From the NCBI RefSeq assembly GCF_013410065.1, contig NZ_JACCCW010000002.1, positions 1,915,518-1,979,517 of the forward strand: a stretch of 64,000 nucleotides of DNA, read 5' to 3'. The first letter of the stretch is position 1. Each line of letters starts with the position of its first letter. Under the pieces are notes generated by a model, which saw nothing but the letters and a program-made list of their open reading frames with translations, was not told where the DNA came from and ran no database searches. Source of the stretch: Granulicella arctica. Its GTDB lineage: Bacteria > Acidobacteriota > Terriglobia > Terriglobales > Acidobacteriaceae. The translations under genes were made by a program, and so were the position numbers. Below are positions 44,090 to 51,731 of the stretch, one piece after another.

Positions 44090-44803
44090 ATGCGCGTCTT
44101 ATCTCCCATGAGCCTCTCTGCCGCAGCACGATCCGTCGCAGCCGTCGTCGAGGCTCTCGCCGCACAACAGCATCACCGCAACAAGCTGCTCCATCTCTTC
44201 TTTCACTTTGGCGTCTTTGGCATCTTCTTCATCTCGATCATCGACTCGTCCTTCGTCCCGCTGCCCCTGCCCGGCGTCACCGACATCATGCTCATCGTGC
44301 TCGCCGCGCAGCACACCAACTGGCTCCTGTTGGTCGCGCTCGCTACGGCAGGCTCTGCCCTCGGAGGCTACCTCAGCTATCAGGTAGGCCACCGCGGAGG
44401 CATGGCTTTCCTCGAAAAGAACATCCCACCCCGCATCTTCCAACGCGTCTGCGACTGGATGGAGAACCACGCCATCCTCTCCGTCGCGCTTCCCGCAATC
44501 CTGCCACCGCCCATGCCCCTCAGCCCCTTCGTTCTGGCAGCAGGAGCACTCAAGATGTCGAGGCGCAAGTTCCTTACCACCTTCACCATCAGCCGCGCCC
44601 TGCGCCACCTCGCAGCCGTCTGGCTCGGTATCCACTACGGCAGACAGGTCCTGCACTTCTGGACCAAATTCTCCGACAAGTGGGCCACCACCATCCTCAC
44701 CGTCCTCTGGTCCGTCATCCTCATCAGCGTCGCCATCGCCTTCTACAAGCTCTACAAAACCTCACGCACCATCGGTGCACAAGCCACGCAGCCACAGCAA
44801 TAG
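44090..44803 (+). CDS. DedA-family membrane protein (VTT domain)
   Basis: Integral membrane protein of 237 residues of the DedA/VTT family of lipid scramblases and flippases. Features: FFISIIDSSFVPLPLPGVTD with the conserved P-L-P re-entrant segment, GSALGGYLSYQVGHRGG, and the second hairpin ALPAILPPPMPLSPFVLAAG, followed by KMSRRKFL...RALRHLA. Such proteins help carry undecaprenyl phosphate or phospholipids across the membrane. ATG at 44108 is an alternative start. Convergent with fabH. Confidence 0.88.
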   Translation: MRVLSPMSLSAAARSVAAVVEALAAQQHHRNKLLHLFFHFGVFGIFFISIIDSSFVPLPLPGVTDIMLIVLAAQHTNWLLLVALATAGSALGGYLSYQVGHRGGMAFLEKNIPPRIFQRVCDWMENHAILSVALPAILPPPMPLSPFVLAAGALKMSRRKFLTTFTISRALRHLAAVWLGIHYGRQVLHFWTKFSDKWATTILTVLWSVILISVAIAFYKLYKTSRTIGAQATQPQQ

Positions 44804-44815
44804 CACCCAACAAAA

Positions 44816-44843
44816 AAGCGGCAGAGCCCAAGCCCCACCGCTT
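44816..44843 (-). terminator. Terminator after fabH
   Basis: On the minus strand AAGCGG(T)GGGGC-TTGG-GCTCT(G)CCGCTT forms a 12-pair stem with a 4-base loop and is followed by TTTTG. It lies between convergent fabH and the DedA gene and shares its inner stem design with the galE terminator. Confidence 0.7.
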
Positions 44844-44864
44844 CCTTTCCTAATCCCCGTGCCT

Positions 44865-45881
44865 CTACATCTCCCAGCGCAACAACGTCGTCCCCACCGT
44901 ATACCCGCCACCGAACGACGCCAGCAGCACAGTATCGCCCTTCTTCAAGCGCCCCTCAGCCAGCGCAGTATGCATCGCCAGCGGAATCGTCCCGGCCGTC
45001 GTATTCCCATACTCGCCGATGTTGATAATCACCTTCTCCTCCGGCATGCCCAGCTTCTCCGCCGTCGCCAGAATAATCCGCTTGTTCGCCTGGTGCGGAA
45101 TAAAGCAGTCCACCTCGCTCGCTGTCAGCTCGTTCCGGACGAGCACCGTCTCGCTCAACTCCGCCATCTTGCGCACCGCGACCTTGAAGACTGCGCCGCC
45201 CTCCTGATGGACGAAGTGCATCTTCTGCGCAACCGTCTCCGCATTCGATGGATGCAGACTGCCCCCACCCGGCATATACAGCGACGTCGCCCCCGAGCCA
45301 TCGATTTCATGCACGAAGTCCACCAGACCGACCTCGCCCTCCTCCACCGGCTCCAACAGCACAGCCCCCGCACCGTCTCCAAAAAGGATGCAGGTCGAGC
45401 GATCCGTATAGTCGAGGATCGAGCTCATCACATCCGCGCCAATCACCATCACCTTCTTATGAGCGCCAGACTCTATCAGCTTCGCCCCCACCTGTAGCGC
45501 ATACAAAAAACCTGAGCAGGCCGCCGACAGGTCAAACCCCCACGCCTTCGTCGCACCGATCTTCGCCTGAACCAGGCACGCCGTCGCCGGGAAGAACATA
45601 TCCGGCGTCACCGTCGCCACCAGAATCACCTCGACCTCGCTCGCCTCGATGCCCCGCTTCGCCAGACAGGCCCGCGCAGCCTCCGAAGCCAGATCGCTCG
45701 TAGCCACGCCCGGCTCCACAATATGCCGCTGATGAATCCCCGTCCGCTCCACAATCCACTCATCGTTCGTGGCGACCATCTTCTCCAAATCGGCGTTCGT
45801 CAACAGCTTTGGAGGAACATAAACCCCAATCGAACTGATCTTCGCGCCCACCCGCACCTGCGGCTTCAACTTCAAACTCAA
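44865..45881 (-). CDS. fabH: Beta-ketoacyl-ACP synthase III
   Basis: Condensing enzyme that starts fatty acid synthesis from acetyl-CoA (or branched acyl-CoA) and malonyl-ACP, 338 residues. The catalytic triad is visible: Cys in [11 protein letters not shown], His in [12 protein letters not shown] and Asn in [28 protein letters not shown] near residue 45 is also typical. The chosen start is a TTG at 45881 with GAGG eight bases upstream. No other fab genes are adjacent. Expression likely ends at the terminator at 44816. Confidence 0.95.
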   Translation of the reverse strand: MSLKLKPQVRVGAKISSIGVYVPPKLLTNADLEKMVATNDEWIVERTGIHQRHIVEPGVATSDLASEAARACLAKRGIEASEVEVILVATVTPDMFFPATACLVQAKIGATKAWGFDLSAACSGFLYALQVGAKLIESGAHKKVMVIGADVMSSILDYTDRSTCILFGDGAGAVLLEPVEEGEVGLVDFVHEIDGSGATSLYMPGGGSLHPSNAETVAQKMHFVHQEGGAVFKVAVRKMAELSETVLVRNELTASEVDCFIPHQANKRIILATAEKLGMPEEKVIINIGEYGNTTAGTIPLAMHTALAEGRLKKGDTVLLASFGGGYTVGTTLLRWEM

Positions 45882-46038
45882 AGGACTACCTCGTCACCAT
45901 CAAACTGGTTACTTTCAGTTATACAAAACTATTACAAATGAATCATTGTTCATAGAGACGCACCATTCTCTCCGCCAGACGCTGCATCTGTCACGGAAAA
46001 TACCTGGGAGAAAAATGTAAGGGGAAAAAAGTACGAGG

Positions 46039-46135
46039 GAGGAAAGTTTTTGCGCCGGGCTTCCTACTGCGCCATTGCGCAATCTGCAATTCATCGGCGT
46101 GAGGAAAGTTTTAGCGCCGGGCTTCCTACTGCGCC
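46039..46135. repeat. Duplicated 3-prime segment of the SRP RNA gene
   Basis: A 35-base segment at 46101-46135 (the 3-prime arm of the SRP RNA plus flank, beginning GAGGAAAGTTTT) is repeated at 46039-46073 with a single difference, a period of 62 bases. The outer copy lies just beyond the RNA 3-prime end in its transcription direction. Confidence 0.85.
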
Positions 46136-46211
46136 CATACTAGCCCGTTACCGTTGCTTCCTTCCGGACCTGGCGGGGTTGGCGGGATTACGTCGCGTAG
46201 GACCCGGCACT
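46113..46211 (-). ncRNA. ffs: Signal recognition particle RNA, small bacterial type
   Basis: On the minus strand the sequence contains the universally conserved SRP core CAGGTCCGGAAGGAAGCA, including the GGAA tetraloop and Ffh-binding internal loops. The ends AGTGCCGGG and CCCGGCGCT pair, and the next segments CCTAC/GTAGG extend the stem, giving a hairpin of about 99 bases. It works with Ffh and FtsY in co-translational targeting; ftsY is at 62562. Ends are placed by base pairing and may be off by a few bases. A partial duplicate of its 3-prime end follows. Confidence 0.9.
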
Positions 46212-46263
46212 TTCAAAGTATACATCGCATCGGCCATCGCAGGTATCCTTGGCCCAACACCTC

Positions 46264-48078
46264 ATGATCCCTTCATCCGATACGACCGGCCCTGCCTCCA
46301 ACGACTATCCACCGCGCCACAAAGACCTCACCGCCGAGGCCACGACCGTCGCCAGCCGCGCCCGCTACCTGCGCATCCTTCTGCTCATCCTCGGAGCTGT
46401 AACCGTCGTCCTCGTCGTCGACGCATTCCAGGGGACGATCTCCTCACGCTTCATCCTCCTCCCCTTCCTGGCCATAGGCGTCGTCCTGAAGCTCTATCTC
46501 CGCATCCGCCGCCAACGAGACCTCCTCGTGCGCCTCATCGGCCTCTACGACCGCGCCCTAGCCCGCATCGACGGCAGCCAGCTCCAGTCCGGCCATACCG
46601 GCGAAGACTTCCGCACCGAGACCCATCTCTACGACCGCGACCTCACCATCCTCGGCCTCGACTCGCTCTTCGGCATGCTCGCCACCGTACGTACCGGCAT
46701 CGGTCAGCGCGGCCTCGCGCACGACCTCCTCCATCCTCCCAGCCGCGAACAGATGTTCCTCCGCCGTCAAGCCATACAAGAGCTCACGCCCCGCAACGAC
46801 CTCCGCGAACAGATCCACCTCCTCGGCGTCAACCAGTTCCAGCAGGTCGCCGCCACCTTCTTCGACGACTGGCTCGACGACCCACCACCCGTCTTCCATC
46901 CCGCCATCCGCTACCTCCTCTTCATCACAAGCGCCCTCCTGCTCGCGCTCCTCATCGCCGGTCTCTGGCACCTCAGCCCCTGGCCGACCGTGCTCCCCAA
47001 CCTCCTCGCCGTCCTCGCCGTTCAGTCCGCCATCGCGATGTATCTTCGCAGCCGGATCCTCTCCATCCTCAAGACAGCCTCCGGCCTCTCCAACCAGATG
47101 GAGATGTTCCGCGACGGCCTCTCCCTCCTCCAAAGCACGACCTTCGTCTCCCCCAAGCTCATCGCCCTCCAACAGCTCTCCCGCGAGCCCTCCAACGCCG
47201 TCTCCGCCCTCAAGAAGATCCAAAACCAGTTCGCCGTCGTCGACCAGCGCGACAAGGGAGGAGTGTCCCTCGCTATCTCCCTCCTCGTCTGCGCCGGAAC
47301 CCACGCCGCCATCTCCATCGCCAACTGGAAGCGCCGCTACGCCGCGCCCATGAAGCAATGGCTCACCGCCTGGGCCGAGTTCGAATCCCTCAACGCCCTC
47401 GCCACCTATGCCTACGAGCACCCCGAAAACATCTACCCCGAGATCCTCCCCACCGGCACCGCCATCTTCGAAGCAACAGCCCTCGCCCACCCACTCCTGG
47501 GCGCAGAAGCCATCGCCAATGACATCGCCCTCAACGCCACCCAGGGCCTCTACCTCATCAGCGGCTCCAACATGGCCGGCAAATCCACCCTCCTCCGCGC
47601 CATCGGCCTCAACGCCGTCCTCAGTGCCACCGGAGCCCCCATCCGCGCCACCAGCGCCCGCATCACGCCACTCGTCATCGGAGCCTCGCTCGCCCTCACC
47701 GACTCCCTAGCCGAAGGCAAATCCAAGTTCCTCGCCGAAGTCGAACGCCTCCACGCCATCCTCCAACTCACCGACAACCCCACACCCGTCCTCTTCCTCA
47801 TCGACGAGATCTTCAGCGGCACCAACTCCCTCGACCGCCGCATCGCCGCCGAGGCCATCGCCCGTTCCCTCATCGCCCACAACTCCATCGGAGCCCTCTC
47901 CACCCACGACCTCACCCTCACCGACATGGCCGCCAACCCCACCCTCCGTGCCGTCAACGTCCACATGGCCAGCCCCGACCCCACCGACCCGCTCGCCTTC
48001 GACTATCGCCTCAAACCCGGCATCAACCCCACCTCCAACGCCCTCGCCATCCTCCGCCTCATAGGCATCGAAACCTAA
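46264..48078 (+). CDS. Membrane-anchored MutS-like ATPase
   Basis: MutS-family protein of 604 residues that lacks the MutS mismatch-recognition domain. It has two predicted membrane hairpins: helices at about 36-53 and 62-79, and again about 216-260 (LLFITSALLLALLIAGLW and a second helix). The helical MutS lever region (about 280-400) leads to the ATPase with Walker A ISGSNMAGKSTLLRAIGL (about 434-442), the signature loop DSLAEGKSKFLAEVERL, Walker B LFLIDEIFSGTNSLDRR (about 512) and STHDLTLT. The ATPase motifs are intact. Its role is unknown and probably not classical mismatch repair. ATG 46264 was preferred over a TTG 15 bases earlier. Confidence 0.82.
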   Translation: MIPSSDTTGPASNDYPPRHKDLTAEATTVASRARYLRILLLILGAVTVVLVVDAFQGTISSRFILLPFLAIGVVLKLYLRIRRQRDLLVRLIGLYDRALARIDGSQLQSGHTGEDFRTETHLYDRDLTILGLDSLFGMLATVRTGIGQRGLAHDLLHPPSREQMFLRRQAIQELTPRNDLREQIHLLGVNQFQQVAATFFDDWLDDPPPVFHPAIRYLLFITSALLLALLIAGLWHLSPWPTVLPNLLAVLAVQSAIAMYLRSRILSILKTASGLSNQMEMFRDGLSLLQSTTFVSPKLIALQQLSREPSNAVSALKKIQNQFAVVDQRDKGGVSLAISLLVCAGTHAAISIANWKRRYAAPMKQWLTAWAEFESLNALATYAYEHPENIYPEILPTGTAIFEATALAHPLLGAEAIANDIALNATQGLYLISGSNMAGKSTLLRAIGLNAVLSATGAPIRATSARITPLVIGASLALTDSLAEGKSKFLAEVERLHAILQLTDNPTPVLFLIDEIFSGTNSLDRRIAAEAIARSLIAHNSIGALSTHDLTLTDMAANPTLRAVNVHMASPDPTDPLAFDYRLKPGINPTSNALAILRLIGIET

Positions 48079-48205
48079 GCAAACAAAAAAGAAAAAAACA
48101 TGGAATGGCCGCCCTCCGCGCTGAAGGCCCGTTCGGCAGGACAGCCATCCCATCCCACCACTCAACCCCCACAAACAACCATCCACAAATTTCCTATTGC
48201 TCACC

Positions 48206-48230
48206 ATATAGGACTAAGTTAGTCTCATAT
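48206..48230. promoter_or_regulatory. Operator-like palindrome before rpsD
   Basis: An interrupted palindrome, ATAT-AG-GACTAA-G-TTAGTC-TC-ATAT, is centred at 48218, about 105 bases before the rpsD start and just before the candidate leader RNA. Twenty of 24 flanking positions pair. The form fits a dimeric repressor; the gene order suggests a metal-responsive one, but this is inference. Confidence 0.45.
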
Positions 48231-48237
48231 TCAGCAA

Positions 48238-48323
48238 CCCTCCTCGACGGCTGTCTTTTGGCGAAGCGCCATCGATGAGGGGAGATCGCCAACCACCGCA
48301 TCTGCGGCGAAAAGGACAGACGA
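48238..48323 (+). ncRNA. Candidate structured leader RNA of rpsD (element A)
   Basis: CCCTCCTCGACGGC (48238-48251) pairs with GCCATCGATGAGGG (12 of 14) around the loop TGTCTTTTGGCGAAGC. It is followed by GAGATCGCCAACC, a small hairpin CCGC-ATCT-GCGG, and AAAAGGACAG, which can pair with the loop CTGTCTTTT. The last base touches the rpsD ATG. The same loop and downstream signature recur at 49376 with different stem bases that still pair. No ribosome site is free in the folded form, so translational control is plausible. Confidence 0.55.
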
Positions 48324-48947
48324 ATGAGCAATCGAACGAGGTTCAAGATGCAGCGTGCCCTGGGACTCGAGCTCCCCGGGCTGGGCAAACCAGGCGCACT
48401 CACCAAGCGGAACTATCCCCCCGGCCAGCACGGACAGGCCCGCAAATCCAAGCCCACCGGCTTCGCCCTCCAGCTCCGCGAGAAGCAAAAGCTCCTCTTT
48501 CACTACGGCCTTCGCGAGGAGCAGCTCCGCCGCTTCGTCCGCAACGCCCGCGGCCAGCAAGCCTCCAACTGGGTCGAGAGCCTCGTCGGCCTGCTCGAGC
48601 GCCGTCTCGACAACATCGTCTTCCGCATGGGCTTCGCCCGCAGCATCGCCGCCGCCCGGCAGCTCGTCAGCCACGGCCACGTCATGGTCAACGGACGCCT
48701 CCTCACCATCGGCTCCGCCGTCCTCCGCGTCGGCGACTTCGTCAAGCTCACCGACTACTCCAGCCGCCTCGACGCCACCATACAGTCGCGTCTCTCCCCG
48801 CGCCTTCCCCTCCCCAGCTACCTCCAGTTCGCCACGCCCGACAGCAACGACCACGGCGTCCTCCTCTCCGAGCCCAGCACCGAGCACATCCCCTTCGAGT
48901 TCAACCCACAACAGGTCGCCGAGTACTACGCAAGCCGAGGAGTCTAA
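48324..48947 (+). CDS. rpsD: Ribosomal protein S4, cysteine-free paralogue
   Basis: Small-subunit protein S4 of 207 residues. RNYPPGQHGQ and GFALQLREKQKLLFHYG are S4 landmarks, and the S4 RNA-binding domain (about 90-155) has ERRLDNIVFRMGFARSIAAA and QLVSHGHVMVNGR. The N-terminus has none of the four zinc-binding cysteines of the common form, so this is a C-minus type S4, the kind often expressed when zinc is scarce. It is not in a ribosomal protein operon, which suggests a second copy elsewhere. A structured leader and a palindrome lie upstream; a small CXC protein follows. Confidence 0.9.
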   Translation: MSNRTRFKMQRALGLELPGLGKPGALTKRNYPPGQHGQARKSKPTGFALQLREKQKLLFHYGLREEQLRRFVRNARGQQASNWVESLVGLLERRLDNIVFRMGFARSIAAARQLVSHGHVMVNGRLLTIGSAVLRVGDFVKLTDYSSRLDATIQSRLSPRLPLPSYLQFATPDSNDHGVLLSEPSTEHIPFEFNPQQVAEYYASRGV

Positions 48948-48949
48948 CC

Positions 48950-49189
48950 ATGTGCCAAGCCGCCATCGCCGAAGTCCAGTCCCTCGCCCGGCACGAAGGC
49001 CTCGGCAGCATCACCCTCTGCTCCTGCGGAACCATCAGCCTCCACGTCGGCGGAGTCTCGGTACGCATGGAGCTCGCGTCCTTCATCCAAACAGCCGGCA
49101 TGTGTGAGCAAGCCATGAAGAATCTCGAAAGCCAGGCCCTGACCCTCCTGCACGCATCGCAAACACCGATCAGCACCACCACCCACTAA
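48950..49189 (+). CDS. Small CXC-motif protein downstream of rpsD
   Basis: Protein of 79 residues starting two bases after the rpsD stop, with GAGGAG upstream. A potential metal site, SITLCSCGTISLHVGG (Cys24, Cys26, His32), lies in the N-terminal half; Cys2 and Cys52 are additional. No family recognised. Tight linkage to the zinc-independent S4 suggests a shared, perhaps metal-related, regulation; this is inference. Confidence 0.65.
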   Translation: MCQAAIAEVQSLARHEGLGSITLCSCGTISLHVGGVSVRMELASFIQTAGMCEQAMKNLESQALTLLHASQTPISTTTH

Positions 49190-49207
49190 CCCGCATCACT
49201 CATTGCC

Positions 49208-49366
49208 TTAGAACCTGCCTAAAAACTGCCATTCAGGGAGTTTTTGCGTTTGTATGTTTTACGTCGTCATCCTGAACGCAGTGAAGGACCCCTGTATTTT
49301 GCTCTTGTCGTTGTATGCAGGAGCATCTGCCCACAACCTCACCGGTATTTTTAGACGGATTCCTAA
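49208..49366. mobile_element. MITE-like element with imperfect terminal inverted repeats
   Basis: The left end TTAGAACCTGCCTAAAAA and the right end TTTTTAGACGGATTCCTAA are imperfect inverted copies about 159 bases apart. The left end closely matches the element at 58435 (TTAGAAGCTGTTTAAAAACT). There is no transposase. A hairpin AAAAACT/AGTTTTT lies inside the left end, and a short-form GTCATCCTGA repeat (49265) lies inside. It begins 18 bases after the CXC gene stop. Confidence 0.5.
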
Positions 49367-49375
49367 AGCAAGAAA

Positions 49376-49450
49376 GGTCCCCCGCAGCTGTCTTTTTTGG
49401 CGAAGCGCTGCCGGGGACCCGAGATCGACAACCCAAAAAGGCTGACGACT
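49376..49450 (+). ncRNA. Second copy of the candidate structured RNA (element B)
   Basis: GGTCCCCCGCAGC (49376-49388) pairs with GCTGCCGGGGACC (49407-49419), 12 of 13, around TGTCTTTTTTGGCGAAGC. GAGATCGACAACCC and AAAAAGGCTGACGAC follow. Loop and tail match element A at 48238, while the stem has different bases that keep pairing. CCAAAAA can pair with the loop TTTTTGG. No coding gene starts downstream on this strand before the convergent gene at 49548, so it could be an independent RNA. The rest of 49190-49547 holds only the MITE-like element. Confidence 0.5.
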
Positions 49451-49547
49451 ACCTTCCACTATAGAACTTTTCTCAAACTCCTGACTCCACAACCCGAAAC
49501 CCGATTCTGTAAGCTTCGCAAACGACTTTCTCTAGAGCTATCAGACG

Positions 49548-50168
49548 CTAACTCTTCGCAAGTTGACGAAAGCCTCGAATGATAGCGAAAATCCCAGCGA
49601 TTCCCACAACCGCTGCAAACCAAAAACTAAGTTGTTCATACTCGACCCCCTTCTCCCAATACACCCAATGAGCATCAACCTTCAGCAAAGGAGAAGCTGC
49701 GCGCAGCTCCGGCGAGCTTTGGCGCACACGTAAGCTAATTTTGTAGCGCCCTCCCGATTGAGCATCGAATCTGCCAAGTTCCGTCTCTACTGCGCCTGCA
49801 CCGCCAAAAGCATGTGGAAGATAAGTCTGGTTGTTGATGAGAACGATGTCCTCTCCTAAGTCACGGCGAGTAACACTCCAATCCAAATCAAGACCGCTTC
49901 CTAAATTCTGACAGTCTGCTTTAAATAGCCGATCGCCGACGAGACACTCTTCCCTCGCAACGGTTGTAGGGGCGAACGCTAAGCTGACGATGTACGTTCC
50001 ACTAAGGTCTGCAACGAACTCAGGTCTCCCTAGCTCTCCAGTAGTGAGATTCGCTGGAGTAGAGAGCGGAGCCCAATTATGCTCTCGCAACCGGAAATGA
50101 ACATAGGCCATTGGCAGACATGCAATCACTACCAGCCCAATGCCTCGGAGAATTTGCGCTCTTCGCAT
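49548..50168 (-). CDS. Membrane protein of unknown function
   Basis: Protein of 206 residues with an N-terminal membrane segment (about 4-22, AQILRGIGLVVIACLPMAYV) and a C-terminal one (about 183-202, FWFAAVVGIAGIFAIIRGF). The extracytoplasmic part has a beta-sandwich look, with DLSGTYIVSLAF, GGRYKISLRVRQSSPEL and an internal cysteine pair (ECLVGDRLFKADC). No family recognised. The ATG at 50168 (MRRAQ) is a better start than one eight codons upstream. Codon use is less GC-biased than the genes to the left. Confidence 0.62.
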   Translation of the reverse strand: MRRAQILRGIGLVVIACLPMAYVHFRLREHNWAPLSTPANLTTGELGRPEFVADLSGTYIVSLAFAPTTVAREECLVGDRLFKADCQNLGSGLDLDWSVTRRDLGEDIVLINNQTYLPHAFGGAGAVETELGRFDAQSGGRYKISLRVRQSSPELRAASPLLKVDAHWVYWEKGVEYEQLSFWFAAVVGIAGIFAIIRGFRQLAKS

Positions 50169-50279
50169 AGGGTCGATTGTAGACAACCCCAAAAGCTAAC
50201 GCTCAGTTAGCTCATACAAACACGGTCACATTATCAATGCGAGTCAATACGTCTTCACAGCAGAGGTTCATTAATTTAT

Positions 50280-50304
50280 ACAGTTAAACTGTACAGATAA
50301 ACTG
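50280..50304. promoter_or_regulatory. MarR operator candidate
   Basis: ACAGTT-A-AACTGT is a palindrome at 50280-50292, and ACAGATAAACTG repeats its left form 13 bases later. It lies 24-48 bases before the marR start, where autoregulatory MarR operators usually overlap the promoter. Confidence 0.5.
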
Positions 50305-50327
50305 CTCATGCGCTATGCTCAAAACAC

Positions 50328-50780
50328 ATGAGCAAGCGATCGCGCACTCCCGATCCCGAAACCGCATCCGCTCTCGCAACCCAACTTCGGGCAATCCTGA
50401 GCAAGTTCAAGCGGCGGCTCCGCGAGCATGGAGGGCGAGATGATCTGACGCCCTCTCAGATCTCCGTCATCCTTCGCCTGGAGAAGGACGGCGCTGCCAC
50501 GGTGTCGAGCCTGGCTCGCGCAGAGGCGATGCGCCCACAGTCGATGAGCACCATCGTTAACTCTCTACACGATGCTGGCCTACTAAGCGGAACCCCCGAC
50601 CCGAACGACGGCCGGAAAACGCTGATGTCACTCACGAAGAAATGCCAGAAACGGATTCAGGAGAGCCGAGCCGCGAAACAGGATTGGCTCTCCACGACAA
50701 TCCAGCAAAAGCTCTCTGCGCAGGAGCAGGAAAAGCTATCGTCGGCCCTCAAATTACTAAGCCGACTTGCAGAAGACTGA
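50328..50780 (+). CDS. MarR-family transcriptional regulator
   Basis: Winged-helix regulator of 150 residues. The DNA-binding part (about 45-110) reads LTPSQISVILRLEKDGAATV, SSLARAEAMRPQSMSTIVNS and LHDAGLLSGTPDPNDGRKTL, a clear MarR wing. It heads a compact operon with an isochorismatase-like enzyme, a small membrane protein and an MFS exporter, and probably represses it in response to a small aromatic ligand. No ribosome site precedes the ATG; the mRNA could be leaderless. Confidence 0.9.
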   Translation: MSKRSRTPDPETASALATQLRAILSKFKRRLREHGGRDDLTPSQISVILRLEKDGAATVSSLARAEAMRPQSMSTIVNSLHDAGLLSGTPDPNDGRKTLMSLTKKCQKRIQESRAAKQDWLSTTIQQKLSAQEQEKLSSALKLLSRLAED

Positions 50781-50835
50781 TCTCTTTTGAAACCACGCTG
50801 CCCCTACCAAAACCGCTTCAGAGGAGAAGAACTCA

Positions 50836-51405
50836 ATGCCCGTTACAACACTTGATCCTAAGACGGCACTGATTGTCGTCGATCTTCAGAAGGGCATCAT
50901 CAGCTTGCCGCTTATGCACCCTATCGATGGCGTCATCGAGCGCTCCCGCGCTTTGCTGGATGCCTTCCGTCAACATGAGCTTCCGGTCGTACTCGTCAAT
51001 GTTGCAGGCGGTGCGCCTGGGCGCACGGAACAACCACGACGTCTCACAACATTCCCCGAGGGATTCGCCGACTTGATTCCAGAACTGAACCAGCAGCCGA
51101 GCGACATAGTAGTCACCAAGCAGACATGGGGCGCATTTGCGAGCACGGATCTTGAAAGCCAATTGAAAGCAAAGGGCGTCACACAGGTCGTCGTCGTTGG
51201 CGTGGCTACTGGCACCGGTGTGGAATCCACCGCGCGTCAGGCGTACGAGCAGGGATTCCATGTCACGTTTGCGCTCGACGCCATGACGGATGGGCGTCCG
51301 GAAGCACACGCACACAGCATCGCCCATGTCTTCCCTCGTCTTGGAGAAACCGGTACCACCCAGGAAATTATCGACCTGCTCGCGAAAAGGAGCACTGCCA
51401 AATGA
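50836..51405 (+). CDS. Isochorismatase-like hydrolase without the catalytic cysteine
   Basis: Alpha/beta protein of 189 residues of the isochorismatase/cysteine hydrolase superfamily. Asp16 (TALIVVDLQKG) and Lys95 (VVTKQTWGAF) of the usual Asp-Lys-Cys triad are present, but the Cys position is Gly128 (VATGTGVESTARQAYEQG). True isochorismatases such as PhzD also have Gly here, so an ether or enol-ether hydrolysis is more likely than amide hydrolysis. AGAGGAGAAG precedes the ATG. The stop overlaps the next start by four bases. Confidence 0.82.
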   Translation: MPVTTLDPKTALIVVDLQKGIISLPLMHPIDGVIERSRALLDAFRQHELPVVLVNVAGGAPGRTEQPRRLTTFPEGFADLIPELNQQPSDIVVTKQTWGAFASTDLESQLKAKGVTQVVVVGVATGTGVESTARQAYEQGFHVTFALDAMTDGRPEAHAHSIAHVFPRLGETGTTQEIIDLLAKRSTAK

Positions 51406-51731
51406 ACTGGATCCATCTCGCTTCGTACTTCTTCGGTGGCATCTTTCTGGCCAACGCCATTCCGCATTTTGTCAGCGGTACGATGGGACGGTCGTTCCAA
51501 AGCCCCTTCGCAAAGCCGCCAGGAAAAGGACTCTCCTCGTCGACGGTAAATGTGCTGTGGGGATTTCTGAACGCTGTCATCGGATACATGCTCGTGCTTA
51601 GAGTGGGACACTTCGATGTGAGATCGACAAGCGATGTCCTCGTGCTTGCGGTTGGTGCGCTTCTGATCAGTCTTCAGGGAGCCCGGCACTTCGGCCAGTT
51701 CCACGGCGGCAACACGCCGGAGCGTGGATGA
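51402..51731 (+). CDS. Small membrane protein of the marR operon
   Basis: Protein of 109 residues with three hydrophobic segments (about 5-22, 47-65, 77-94). MNWIHLASYFFGGIFLANAI and PHFVSGTMGRSFQSPFAKPP form a distinctive conserved-looking N-terminus. It overlaps both neighbours by four bases, so it is part of the operon and probably acts with the exporter. I cannot name a function. Confidence 0.72.
   Translation: MNWIHLASYFFGGIFLANAIPHFVSGTMGRSFQSPFAKPPGKGLSSSTVNVLWGFLNAVIGYMLVLRVGHFDVRSTSDVLVLAVGALLISLQGARHFGQFHGGNTPERG

Noticed and set aside
49440..49450. Hammerhead ribozyme core (CTGACGA) in element B
   Set aside because: The required GAAA segment and the three stems around it are absent.
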